Source: Welwitschia mirabilis | Taxonomy: Eukaryota; Gnetophyta; Gnetopsida; Welwitschiales | Length of the DNA stretch: 24,461 bases | NCBI GenBank assembly: GCA_051453625.1 | Contig: JBOZIK010000001.1 | Span: 39,913,403-39,937,863, forward strand | Direction of reading: 5' to 3' | Part shown: positions 1 to 9,459 of the stretch, piece after piece | Layout of the letters: each line of letters begins with the position of its first letter | Numbering within the stretch: position 1 is the first letter of the stretch | The notes under the pieces: model-generated | Seen by the model: only the letters and a program-made list of their open reading frames with translations | The model's database searches: none | Told to the model about the DNA's origin: nothing | Position numbers and translations under genes: made by a program

Positions 1-739
1 TGTCAAAAAGAGAAAAAACAATCCTCATGGATAAAAGCAATAAGAAACTACTAAAGGATCAGATCCATAATATTATTTTTTAAAAGTATGGAAATGACTT
101 TGAAAAATCCAATTAAAACAGCTAAAAAAACAAAATAAAAATGGACAAATAGGAACATAAAGAAAATTGTCTACTTACCCTAAATTCTAACCTAACAAAT
201 TCCTTTGGTAACAATCATAAAATCACTTAATAAAAAAATGCATGACAGTATGTAAAAAATTTATAAAGTACCATTTGAATAGGTAATGATTATGATGATG
301 TTAAGTATGTATAATGTTATCAAACAATGAATGATAAGATAAAAAGCTAAAGAAACATGAAGTTACTAGCTTACATATCAAAATAACACTATAATCTAGA
401 AAATTAGAATAATCATGTGGAAGTACTATCTGCAAATAAGGAGTCCAGAAGACAAGCAATGCCTTTGAAAATACAAGTGACATTACTAATCTTATAGTCT
501 CTAAGTAAAATTTTATTCTATCATGATGAGGGGAGTGCAACCACTATCAGAGGAGTAAGAACCCACATAACATGCCTAATTGACCCCCCAATGGAGTTCC
601 CACAGCTATCATATCACACTACCAAAGGCCCCTCTTGGGAAAATTTACCCTAGTGCACTTGTAGTAGGACATCATGATGACCATGTTTTTAGTTTAGATA
701 TGAAAGAGCATGATCTTTATTTATTGCCTTTCTTCTTCT
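1..739 (-). repeat. Tandem copy 1 of a retroelement post-pol segment (reverse orientation)
   Basis: This stretch is repeated, diverged, about 0.9 kb downstream: the opening TCAAAAAGAGAA..CAATCCTC is found again near 952, and the block around 522-640 again near 1401-1520. Its reverse complement matches the non-coding region after integrase in elements B (about 14420-14460) and C (about 21350-21500), sharing wording such as TTACTCCT..GATAGTGGTTGCACTC and CCTTTGGTAGT. It is therefore a minus-oriented piece of the B/C family 3' region, not a gene. Short open frames inside it do not look like coding sequence. Confidence 0.7.
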
Positions 740-839
740 NNNNNNNNNNNNNNNNNNNNNNNNNNNNNNNNNNNNNNNNNNNNNNNNNNNNNNNNNNNNN
801 NNNNNNNNNNNNNNNNNNNNNNNNNNNNNNNNNNNNNNN
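740..839. other. Assembly gap, 100 N
   Basis: Exactly 100 N, the usual placeholder for a gap of unknown size. It sits between the two tandem copies, so the number of repeat copies here is uncertain. Confidence 0.99.
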
Positions 840-1640
840 TGAAAATAAAAGAAAATGTAATAAAAAGAAAAAGGAAATGCTCAAAAACTTTGTAAATGTG
901 TCCACACTCAAGGAAAAAGAAGAATTAGAACTCATCAAATCATAGGAACTTATCAAAAAGAGAACAACAATCCTCCATGGAAATTAGAAAAACACATTAA
1001 CAAGAAACTAGGAAATGATGAAAAAATATGGTAAATGGCTTTGAAAAATCCAATAAAATAGCTAAAGAAAATCAAAATAAAAATGGATAATTACTTACCC
1101 TAAATTAGAACCTAAAAAATTTTCTTGGTAATGATTATAAAATCACTTGATAAAAGATGCATGATAGTATGTAAAAATTATAAAGTACCACTTAAATAGG
1201 TAATGATTATGATAATGTCAAAAGCTACTAAATAATAAGTTATAAGCTACCATATTAAAACAACATTAGAATCCACAAAATTAGAGTGATCATGTGAAAT
1301 CACTATAAATAAATATATAAAATATGCCTAAAAAACAAGCAAGGCCTTTGATGACACTAGGGACATCATTGATCTCACAGCCTTGAAGTAAAATTTATTC
1401 TAATATGATGAGAGGGATGCAATAATTGTCAAAGAAGTAATGACCCATATATCATGGCCAACTAACCCTTTAATGGAGTTCCCATAGCTATCATGTTGTA
1501 CTACCAAAGGTCCCTCTTGGGAAAATTTTTTCCAATGTTCTTACAGTAGGACATCATGATGATCATGTTTTTGAGATATAACATAAAAGAACATGGTAAC
1601 ATTCCAAGTACTTAGTCATGATGATCATGTTGTTTTTGCA
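840..1640 (-). repeat. Tandem copy 2 of the post-pol segment (reverse orientation)
   Basis: From about 952 onward this repeats 1-700 in the same order and orientation, shortened by some tens of bases: TATCAAAAAGAGAAC at 952, the AAAATGGATAATTACTTACCCTAAATT stretch near 1079, the GATGAGAGGGATGCAA block near 1404, and CTACCAAAGGTCCCTCTTGGG near 1501. The 840-950 part, next to the gap, is A-rich and has no counterpart I can place. The sequence ends in a T-rich tract. Confidence 0.7.
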
Positions 1641-1681
1641 TCTTCTTTTTTTTAATTTTTATTTTTTTATTTTTTTTTTTT
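1641..1681. repeat. T-rich low-complexity tract
   Basis: Almost pure T with a few A interruptions. It marks the boundary between the tandem copies and element A. It could be a decayed poly(A) or polypurine tract read on the other strand, but nothing decides this. Confidence 0.6.
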
Positions 1682-2039
1682 GGTAACATTTCACATGATC
1701 AAGTACTTATAAGAATAAAAGTGAAGTCATGAAAAAATAACTAATTACTCAAACAATTAAAAGAGAACAAAATAATAAGGCATCTTCCTCCAAAATGAAG
1801 TTTATAAATAAACAAATGTTTGAAGATTGAACAAAGCTAATCTTATCATATGAAAATGCCCAAGTAAAATATTACTAATAATGAAAACTTTATAAGTAAA
1901 TACATAAGTCAAGTTAAAGATATTTAAGTGACAACATGATGTTTACCTAAGGAATGAATTAAGAAGAAATTTAGATAATGACAAAAGGAAGGTCCTGCTT
2001 ATTAAGAGGGGCTTCCAAAACAAGTGCTTCTATCATGTT
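1682..2039. other. Unassigned sequence downstream of element A pol
   Basis: A+T-rich DNA with no reading frame or repeat I can recognise. By position it should be the start of the 3' untranslated region of the minus-strand element A. A weak coding-like stretch on the minus strand near 1990-2060 may be the very end of pol. Confidence 0.4.
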
Positions 2040-3400
2040 TAAGGTTTTGCCAGAAGATGACTCATAAATTTTTAACTTCTATTCATTAATTTTTGAATTT
2101 TTTTAGTATTTAAATCATAGATTTTAACTGATCCATTTGAATGTACTTTTTCTATAAGATAAGAACCTAACTGTTTAGAAGTCAACTTATTATGTAAAAG
2201 TTGTACTCAAGTGTTATACAAAAGGACATGTTAACTATGTTTAAATTGCTTATGAATAATATTTTTATCATGTCTGAACTTGGCTTGAGATTTATAAATG
2301 AGTTAATAATGTAAAACATGAGTATGTTTTTCATTAAATGATCAAGTTGGGCTAATCAAGTTCTAAGATTTTCATCCAAATCTACAAGGTTAAGTTGATG
2401 GTTGGATCGATAAGAGTTATAGTAAACATCAACTGACAAGACACAAACTTTTTTGTACACAAGTTCATATGGTGAGAAACCTAGAGAGATGCATCAAGTA
2501 GTATAGTAAGCTCAAAGAACATCATTAAGTTTAGAGAACCATGTTTTCTTATTAATAAAGACTAATTTTTGGAGGATCTTTTTAATTTTTCTATTTGCAT
2601 TTTTAACTTAGCATTAGCTTGAGAATGATAAGTATATGTAATTCTATGTTCAATGCCAATAGATAAAAGAAGTTTCCAAAAAAAGGTAATTAATAAAATA
2701 GTTTCTTAATTGCTAATGATGATTTATTAAAACCAAATCATTGAAAGATATGAGTTTGAACAAAATAGCAAATAGTTCAGACATCATTCTTGGTAGTAGA
2801 AACAGCTTTGACATACTTAGTAACATAATTAATGGCCACGAAGATGTAATTTTTATTATGAGAAAGTAGTTTAATAGGGCCTATAAAGTCAATCCCCTAA
2901 TAATCAAAAGGTTCATATTCAAGCATAGATTTAAGGGGTATATATTGAGAACAAGTTAGGTTACCATAACATTAACATGCATCACACCTTTCTAGAAAAG
3001 TTAAGTGAGTTTTTAAAAATGGTAGGCCAATAAAAACCAGAGTGAAGAATTTCAATGGTAGTCTTTTAATTACTAATTTATCCACCACATACTTCACTAT
3101 AGTAAAGTTTAAGGATTTCTAAGTTTTCCCACTCAGGCACACACTTATGCATGATTTGGTCTTTGCATCATTTATAAAGATGGGGTTTATTCCACTTATA
3201 ATTACCAATCCTATGGAAAAAATATTTTCATTGGTTATGGTCCCAATGCTAAGGGGTTTTCATAGTAACAAGGTAGTTCAAAATATCATCATACTAATGA
3301 GCAGGATGAATGAAAGAGATGGCATAAAGTTATTCCATAGTAAATAATTGTTCATCTAGAAAGAAGTTATTTTGGGAAGTTTATCATGAGAATAGGAAAG
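2040..3400 (-). pseudogene. Element A: integrase region of a decayed Ty3/gypsy (Athila-like) pol
   Basis: Minus-strand frames, interrupted by stops and frameshifts, give the parts of a Ty3-type integrase in order. The zinc-binding segment near 2960-3040 reads HSGFYWPTIFKN, then a shift, then CDAC. The core begins EPFDY-stop-GIDFIGP (first catalytic Asp, 2888-2890; the stop is a former Trp codon), followed by NYIFVAINYVTKYVKA. The second catalytic position reads Asn (IISN). The third, after the YHSQ motif near 2630, reads Lys where Glu is expected. The tail contains GFSPYELVYKK (about 2455-2480) and a VRFLSYRKSTFKW stretch near 2150. Two of three catalytic acids are gone, so it is inactive. 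It follows RNase H directly, as expected for Ty3/gypsy. Confidence 0.8.
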
Positions 3401-3780
3401 TCAAGATAAGTGATCTATAATGCTATTATGTCTTCTAGTTTTATCGATGATGGTAAGATTAAATTCTTTCATGAGAAGAATCCACTTAATAAGTCTAGCA
3501 CTAGAATCTTTTTTAGTCATAAGATAGCATATACCTATATGATGTATGTAAACATTAATGTAAAAGCCAAGAAAATAATGTTGAAGATGATCAAGGTAAA
3601 AGATGATGGTAAGCATTTCTCTCTTGGTAGTAGTATAGTTAGATTGGTCCTAGGACAAAATTTTACTAAGATAGAATGTGACTTTAAAATCACTTTCATA
3701 TTTTTGACTAATAATTCTATCCACAATAATATTGCTTGCATCACACATGAGTTCAAAATCTTTAGAAAAATTTTTTTTCT
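3401..3780 (-). pseudogene. Element A: RNase H domain remnant
   Basis: The minus strand reads ELMCDASN near 3750 (the first acidic catalytic region), then a damaged middle part, then an open stretch (3404-3616) with YLMTKKDSSARLIKWILLM and ending IIDHLS, the hallmark C-terminus of plant Ty3/gypsy RNase H. The frame stops with TGA exactly where the conserved Arg after DHLS should be, consistent with CGA to TGA. It continues from RT with no spacer. In a live element it would degrade the RNA template during reverse transcription. Confidence 0.85.
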
Positions 3781-4720
3781 TAAGAGTATCAAATGTAAGT
3801 TAACATGCAACATTCCAATCAAATTTAGCATCTTTTTTGAGTAATGAGTAAAGGGGTTTACAAATTTTGGCATAATCATGAATAAAATAATGATATAAAC
3901 CAGCATGACCAAGAAATGACCTAACTTATTTGATATTGATTAAAGAACTAATGTTTTTAATGATATTAACTTTTGTAGGATCCATCTTAATTCCTTCCTT
4001 TAAAATGTGATGATCTAAAAAAATTCCATGATTGATAAGGGAAAAAATCTTTTCTCAACTCAAATGTTAGCCACTCTCTATACATCGATCCAAACATTTC
4101 TCTAATCTTTCTATGGTTTTTTCAAAGGTTTTACTAAAGATGGAGAAGTCATTTATGAAGATTTTAATAGAATCCTCTATCATGTCAGAAAAGATCTAGT
4201 TCATTACTCGTTCAAAAGTTTTAGGGGCACTACAAAGTTCAAAGGGCATTTGTCTAAAGGCAAAAATTCCAAAGGATGAGATAAAGGTTATTTTGGCTTG
4301 GTCTTTACTTGTTATACAAACTTGATTATAGCCACTATACCCATTAAGAAAATAAGTAGACATAACCTTGGATTCTATCAAATAATTAATTAAGAAAGGG
4401 TAAAGAGTAATGATCCTTTTTAGTGACCTCATTAAGTTTTCTAAAATCAATGCATGTTCTCCATTTTTCACTCTTTTTTGGAAGTACTGTTAAAGAGCTA
4501 ACCCACTCACTATCGAATATAGCATATATGATCCTGACATCTATAAGTTTAATAATTTCATCTTTAACTATTTACTTAAGGGATATGTTAAGCCTTCTTT
4601 GAGGTTGCTTAATAAGTTTAGCATTATCCTCAAGGTAAATTTTATGTTAAACTATGAAAAGAAGGATGGTAGCTAAGTCTTTATCAGTCCAAGCAAAGGA
4701 ATCTTCTTTAGAATTTAAGA
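3781..4720 (-). pseudogene. Element A: reverse transcriptase remnant
   Basis: The minus strand carries the RT motifs in order: HKIYLEDNAKLIKQPQRRLN near 4600-4650, IFDSEWVSSLTVLPKK (about 4490-4530), WRTCIDFRKLN, then an open segment (4196-4471) with NGYSGYNQV, DQAKITFISSFGIFAF and MPFELCSAPKTFERV. The catalytic box reads FINDF (near 4143-4160), so the first Asp of the expected DD pair has become Asn. Further on come DPTKVNIIKNI and VRSFLGHAGLYHYFIHDYAKICKPL, the RT-RNase H connection. The LCSAP and SGYNQ wording fits the Athila side of Ty3/gypsy. Several stops and the changed active site make it non-functional. Confidence 0.88.
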
Positions 4721-5559
4721 GTGAGATTAAGTTTGATTCTTGTTAAAAGGTAAAAAGGTCACTTATTGTTAGATGTTTCTTTGGGTTGTTAGATAAAAAA
4801 TGTATTTCAAACCTTTAGGCAATTCCTTAAGTTCTAGGCTTAGGATTTTCATCTATTATCCCGTCTATCATGAGGATGACAAACATGGGATAATACTCTT
4901 CAAAAGGCTTTATAACAACTAAGCATGTTGGATTTTCTCCTAGTTTATGTATTCCTCATTCTTAGGCTTAAGATAATGTATTTCAGTTAGGTTATTAGAC
5001 AAAGTTGATTCTTGTTACATTATCAATTTCTTCTTAATTGATTGATGTTGTAAGAACAAGGTTGATTTAAGTTCTTCTTCTAAGTTAAAGTTATATCCTA
5101 TGTCCATTTTAGTAGCATCAAAAACTTGAATGGTAAACTCTTTATTGCCTATATGACATTCCATCATTCTAGTTCATGTATCAATAATACAGTGGGTAGT
5201 TGTACAAAGAGCTCTTCATAAAAGTAGTGGATAAACTCCATCATATTCTACCTCAATGATGATACATCTATGTGATAAAAATCTTTCTCAATTTAGATGA
5301 ATAGATCCTTGATAATTCCTAAGGGTTTTTTTAATTGAAGTATAAGCCAATTCCAAGATAATTTGTATTGGTTATATTCTATTTTCTAACCTAAGTATTT
5401 TACATATATGAAGAGCATGATGTTGATACTAGCTCTTATGTCAATTAAAGCTTTTCTAATTCTTTTATTTCCTTTCAAAATAACACTCATAGCTACTACT
5501 CTAGGGTCTTTAAATTTAGGACATTTTTTTATAACTAAGTTGGAAACAGATTGAGTAAG
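4721..5559 (-). pseudogene. Element A: aspartic protease and protease-RT linker remnant
   Basis: The frame at 5386-5718 enters the protease as KFKDPRVVAMSVILKGN and then LIDIRASINIMLF. In this clade the active-site loop is normally an Asp-Leu-Gly-Ala-Ser-Ile-Asn type; here Asp is kept but Leu-Gly has become Ile-Arg. Downstream pieces on the same strand (MMECHIGNKEFTIQVFDATK near 5110-5165, then LKELPKGLKYIF near 4800-4835) fit the rest of the protease and the linker to RT. It is broken by several stops. The enzyme would have cut the Gag-Pol polyprotein. Confidence 0.75.
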
Positions 5560-7463
5560 AAAAACTTTACTAGGAATAGTATGTTTTTGTTTTCTTCTTA
5601 CTAGGTTTTTCCACAACTTAGAATATTTAGGATTTTCTTGCAAGAGTTTCCAAAAAGGTAAGTTGATGTTTACCTCTTGCATTAAGTTCTTCAAGTATTT
5701 ATCAAAGGTGGGATTCACATTTAACCAATTAAGTTAAGGAGTAGATGATTTCTTCTTTTTATTTTCTTATGAAGAATTTTTAGTAGAGGTTTTATCATGT
5801 GATATTGATGGGAATTTATATGAGTAAAAAATTTCTAGATCATCTTATTCATTACTTTTTTCATTATTTTTGGAAGTTGAAACTTTATGGGTAGGAGGTG
5901 TTATATTATTTTTACTTCTTATTTTTACCTTTAAGTATCTCTTAATTTTATTTGGGTTGGGTAAAGGTTTAGATGCAAGAGCCTCTTATGATCTTTAATT
6001 AGTAAGCATCATTTGTTGAATCACATTTACTAAGTTTTTAATATTATTCTTAGTCTTTTTAATATTATTATTGGTCTTTTCTTTCATATTTTTTAATTCT
6101 TTTATGAAATCTCTAAGTAGATCATTTTGATTTGGTCGAAAATTAAAGTTATTTGGTTGGAAATTTGAATTTCTAAATCCATTCTCAAAAGGTTTCCATT
6201 GTGATTATCCACCTAATTTTTGTTAAAATTTAATTAGCTTTTAAAGATAGGTATTCTTTGGTTGAATGCACAAACTTCCTAAAAAAATCATCTCTTTACA
6301 AGTTAGCAACAAGGGATACTCTTTAGTTGGATGAGAGTTGTCTTCACAAATTTTACAAGTTTAAGTCTTTTTTCATCTTTTACTACCTTTTCATCAACTA
6401 TCAATTGAGTGTACTTCTCTAAACTGATAGTGAAATCCTTAATTAAGTTGGTTAAATCACTTATCTCTTCTTCCTTGTTATGTTTTACTTTCCTTTAGTA
6501 TTTTGTAATTTGACCTACAGTTTAAGTTTTCTTAGTGTATTTTGGTTAAGTTTGAGTTATCTCTACTAAAGTTTCTAACACATCCCATGCGTCTTCTAAG
6601 ACTAATTTCATTAAGTTGCTACAATAAGAAAAGTCTAGAAGTTGCTTAGTTTGATAACTCAATCCACTATATAAATAATCAACTAATTATTCTTTATGAA
6701 ATTCATCAATAGAGTTGGAATTGCTAGCTATGATAAAAAATTTATATGTTATGGAATAATCCTCATGAGTTTGTTATTAAAAGTTAGTAACTTCCTTTCT
6801 TCTTTTTCTTATAGAACTTTCACTCAAAAATCGTTTGATAAAAACCTCTTACACTTGAATCCATGATATAATACTTTTATGTGAAATGGTTTTAAGCTAA
6901 AGTTTTGCCATTCTTGTAAGTATAACTAGAAAAATAATCATGTAAGTATGATCATTAATACATTTCTTTTCATTTCTTAATATAAGAACAAGTTCTTCAA
7001 TGTCAGCTAGATGTTGGAAAGGGTCTTTCTAATGTTTCCCTAAACAAGTTGGATAGGCACTCAAATTTCTTAATTTTACATCATCACCAAGAGGTAAATC
7101 AAAGGGATTTTGAATTTCACGTTTTCTATTAGTGATGAAATATCTAACAATAAGATTTGCATTTGAAGTATAAGTTTCTATTATGATTGGCATACTAGTG
7201 AAGTAACTTGATTTTGTTTTTATGATGATTTTGACATATTTAGAAAGAAATAACATGATCTACTTCTATACTACAATTTTCTTTTGTAAAATCTGATTCT
7301 AAAATAATAGAAATAGAGAAATCTTCTTTTTTAATTCTTGGAATTTGCATATCTAAGATGTGCTTACCTGGATTTTGCTTGAAGTTGAATAATCCTTCTC
7401 TAATATTTCTTCAATCAAGTTCTACTCTCTCTGATATTTCTTATTTCTACTAGAATTCATCAT
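5560..7463 (-). pseudogene. Element A: gag remnant with zinc knuckle
   Basis: The likely start is a double ATG at 7463/7460 (MMNSSRNKKYQRE), about 450 bases after the primer-binding site. An open segment at 7029-7256 leads into DPFQHLADIEELV and then SIISWIQV-stop-EVFIKRFLSE, matching the capsid wording of plant Ty3/gypsy Gag. A zinc knuckle lies at 6316-6357: CKICEDNSHPTKEYP, in which the fourth metal ligand (normally Cys) is Tyr. C-terminal Gag includes NINLPFWKLLQENPKYSKLWKNL, continuing into protease. Many stops interrupt it. Gag would form the virus-like particle and bind the RNA. Confidence 0.8.
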
Positions 7464-7910
7464 ATCCTTACATATTCAAACAGTAAACAAAAAAAGAAAT
7501 AAAAAGTAACTAACTATTATCCACCTTATTATGGGAATAACTAGAGGGATGACAATCACAATTGTAGAAAACCAAACTAAGATAAAAATTGCCAAAAGTA
7601 AAAAATTAGACTATCATCTAGGCTATCATGGGAATGATAGAGGAGATGACAATATTTTTATTACTATTTTATAGATAGAAAGAAAATTTGTAGAAAAGAA
7701 AATAAATTGAAAATTCAAAATTATTATTCCTAGTATCATGGGAACAACAAATAGAATAACATTGATCTTTAAAACTATAGAAAATGAAAATTGATAAAAT
7801 AAACTTACTAAACTATAAATAAAAGTATAGAACTATTTCAAATAAATAATCTAAACTAAAATTCAAGGTACTTATTTGGATAATGACAATCCTCTAGCTT
7901 CTTGCAGCCT
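7464..7910 (-). other. Element A: untranslated leader with repeated dyad motif
   Basis: This is the region between primer-binding site and gag start. It holds three diverged copies, about 100 bases apart (7513-7555, 7611-7654, 7721-7764), of a motif centred on TATCATGGGAATGATA. In the middle copy the TATCAT and ATGATA arms are perfect inverted repeats around a 4-base loop. Related copies lie in the LTR. No coding sequence is seen. In retroelements the leader carries packaging signals, so a structured RNA role is possible but unproven. Confidence 0.6.
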
Positions 7911-7928
7911 TCCCTAGTAGTGGTGCCA
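7911..7928 (-). promoter_or_regulatory. Element A primer-binding site (tRNA-Asp type)
   Basis: On the minus strand this reads TGGCACCACTACTAGGGA. It resembles the tRNA-Asp-complementary site typical of Athila elements (TGGCGCCGTTGCCGGGGA), most differences being G to A or C to T. It lies three bases inside the LTR edge at 7932, the standard spacing. This fixes element A as minus strand and the sequence beyond 7932 as its 5' LTR. Confidence 0.8.
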
Positions 7929-7931
7929 AAA

Positions 7932-9165
7932 TGCTGCGATGTAAATTTATGCAATCTTTAAGTCCTCAGACAAAAACCTGTAGATCACAATACTTGCAAA
8001 AACACATTCTATTATAAATAAGAGTTAACTTGAATGTCGTAATCTATTAAAGGCACTAGGTTAGAAGTTATAAAATTGATCTCATAAAGTATTTTTAATC
8101 TTTTATATTTAATAAATAATAATAAATAATAATGTAAATGTAATTCAAAATGAATGATGGTAAAAATGCAATGGATGGAATGCAAGTGAGATGGGTTCTA
8201 TATGGACTCTAATCCTTCTATCACAAGAACTATTTTTCTATAACTTAGATTAACTAGAAAGAGTTCTATTACTTGTTTCTACCCAAAATAAAAATATAGA
8301 TAATGCAATATGGAATTAGCATGAAATAGTGATGTAAAACTAAACTAATAAATTCAACCTTAATAAAGGTTACCCTTATGTTCTAAATAAATTATAGAAC
8401 TTTCACTAAACTATAATCAACTTAAACCATAAGGGACATTTACATAATTATAGTAAAAAAATTTATTTAATTAATCATAAGATTTTACATCCACTTATAA
8501 TAAAGTAGCAGCACCTCCATGAAGGATGCTTAGCCCAACATAAAGGTAAACTTCTATCTGTAGTTATTGGATGAACCTCTTATCCTTCAATCTTCTATCA
8601 TAAGAACATTAGGTACAAAAGATGGAAAATGAAGTGAAGGAAAGGAAGGATATTTATAGTTTTTCATTAATTTCTAGAAGATCAACCCTATAAATTAGAG
8701 AAGAAATCCTAGCAGTCCAAATGGGTCACATAACCCCATTACAAAAATAATTCTTTTCATCCATAGAAAATAGCTATTATTCTGACTATCATGAGGATGA
8801 TAATGGAGACATTACTTCATGTCAAAGATGGTCCATCAGCTTTAGGCCTTATAGTCAACTCCACAGACTTCATCCATGTCAATAGTATTGTTGTCCTATC
8901 TATTGTGAGGATGACAAAGGGAATGATAGGCTTCTTCATCTTCTATCTCAAAGAGGAATCAGTTTTCTACATGGTAAATTATTCTTTCAAAGTATGAAGT
9001 ATCAGAATAATCCTAAGATACCTCCAAATATAATAAGAGTTACATGTTTTAATGATAATCCTATTAGTTATCCATAATCATCAGAATTTCATCCAAATCT
9101 ATATAAATCTCCTATAAAAGAACTCAAAATACATCATCAAATTCCTACAAATTGGTATTATAGTA
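7932..9165 (-). repeat. Element A 5' LTR
   Basis: The U5 edge at 7932 is set by the adjacent primer-binding site; on the plus strand it begins TGCTGCG. The segment aligns along much of its length with 22513-23487, for example GTAATCTATTAAAGGC against ATAATCCATTAAAGGC, and the AAAGGTTACCCT against GAAGGTTACCCT stretch further in. The outer end is not exact; homology to another element starts by about 9165, giving an LTR near 1.2 kb. It contains a TATA box and two copies of the leader dyad motif (8774-8813 and 8889-8928). The open frame at 8791-8997 inside it is incidental. Confidence 0.78.
8651..8658 (-). promoter_or_regulatory. TATA box of element A LTR
   Basis: On the minus strand this reads TATAAATA, preceded by AAAAAC. 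The aligned position of the second A-family LTR (23105-23112) reads AATAAATA, so the box is conserved at the same place. Transcription would run leftward into leader and gag. Confidence 0.6.
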
Positions 9166-9264
9166 ATCTAAAAAATAGAAAGTAATGTATAAATCACATA
9201 AAAATAATGATAACTCAAATAACTCCCCAAATAAAGAAGAGGAAGAGACTTAAAAAAAAAAAAC
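9165..9264 (+). pseudogene. Fragment of a B/C-family gag-protease linker (probably the 5' part of element C)
   Basis: The stretch around AACTCAAATAACTCC..AAATAAAG.AGAGGAAGAGA matches element B at about 10410-10495 in the same orientation, coding for NSNNS(L/P)NK followed by Glu/Lys-rich sequence. It starts right after the A LTR and runs into the N gap. The sequence after the gap (9460) matches an earlier part of gag, so this cannot be the continuous upstream part of element B. It is best explained as the left part of element C, into which B was inserted. Confidence 0.65.
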
Positions 9265-9459
9265 NNNNNNNNNNNNNNNNNNNNNNNNNNNNNNNNNNNN
9301 NNNNNNNNNNNNNNNNNNNNNNNNNNNNNNNNNNNNNNNNNNNNNNNNNNNNNNNNNNNNNNNNNNNNNNNNNNNNNNNNNNNNNNNNNNNNNNNNNNNN
9401 NNNNNNNNNNNNNNNNNNNNNNNNNNNNNNNNNNNNNNNNNNNNNNNNNNNNNNNNNNN
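9265..9459. other. Assembly gap, 195 N
   Basis: 195 N. Left of it lies a gag-protease linker fragment and right of it an N-terminal gag fragment of the same family, so sequence order is broken here. The 5' LTR, primer site and start of gag of element B are absent from the window and could lie in this gap. Confidence 0.99.

Noticed and set aside
580-945. Plus-strand frame of 121 codons across the first gap
   Set aside because: More than a quarter of it is N, and the real part lies in a conserved non-coding repeat. The gap size is unknown, so the frame across it means nothing.
3410-3844. Plus-strand open frame of 144 codons
   Set aside because: It is the reverse of the well-supported minus-strand RNase H of element A; the peptide shows no domain.
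7921-7938. A plus-strand primer-binding site starting TGGTGCCAAAATGC
   Set aside because: The minus-strand reading of the same place fits the Athila tRNA-Asp site better and agrees with the minus-strand gag that follows.
8791-8997. Plus-strand open frame within the element A LTR
   Set aside because: It lies inside LTR sequence, and the aligned second LTR does not keep it open.
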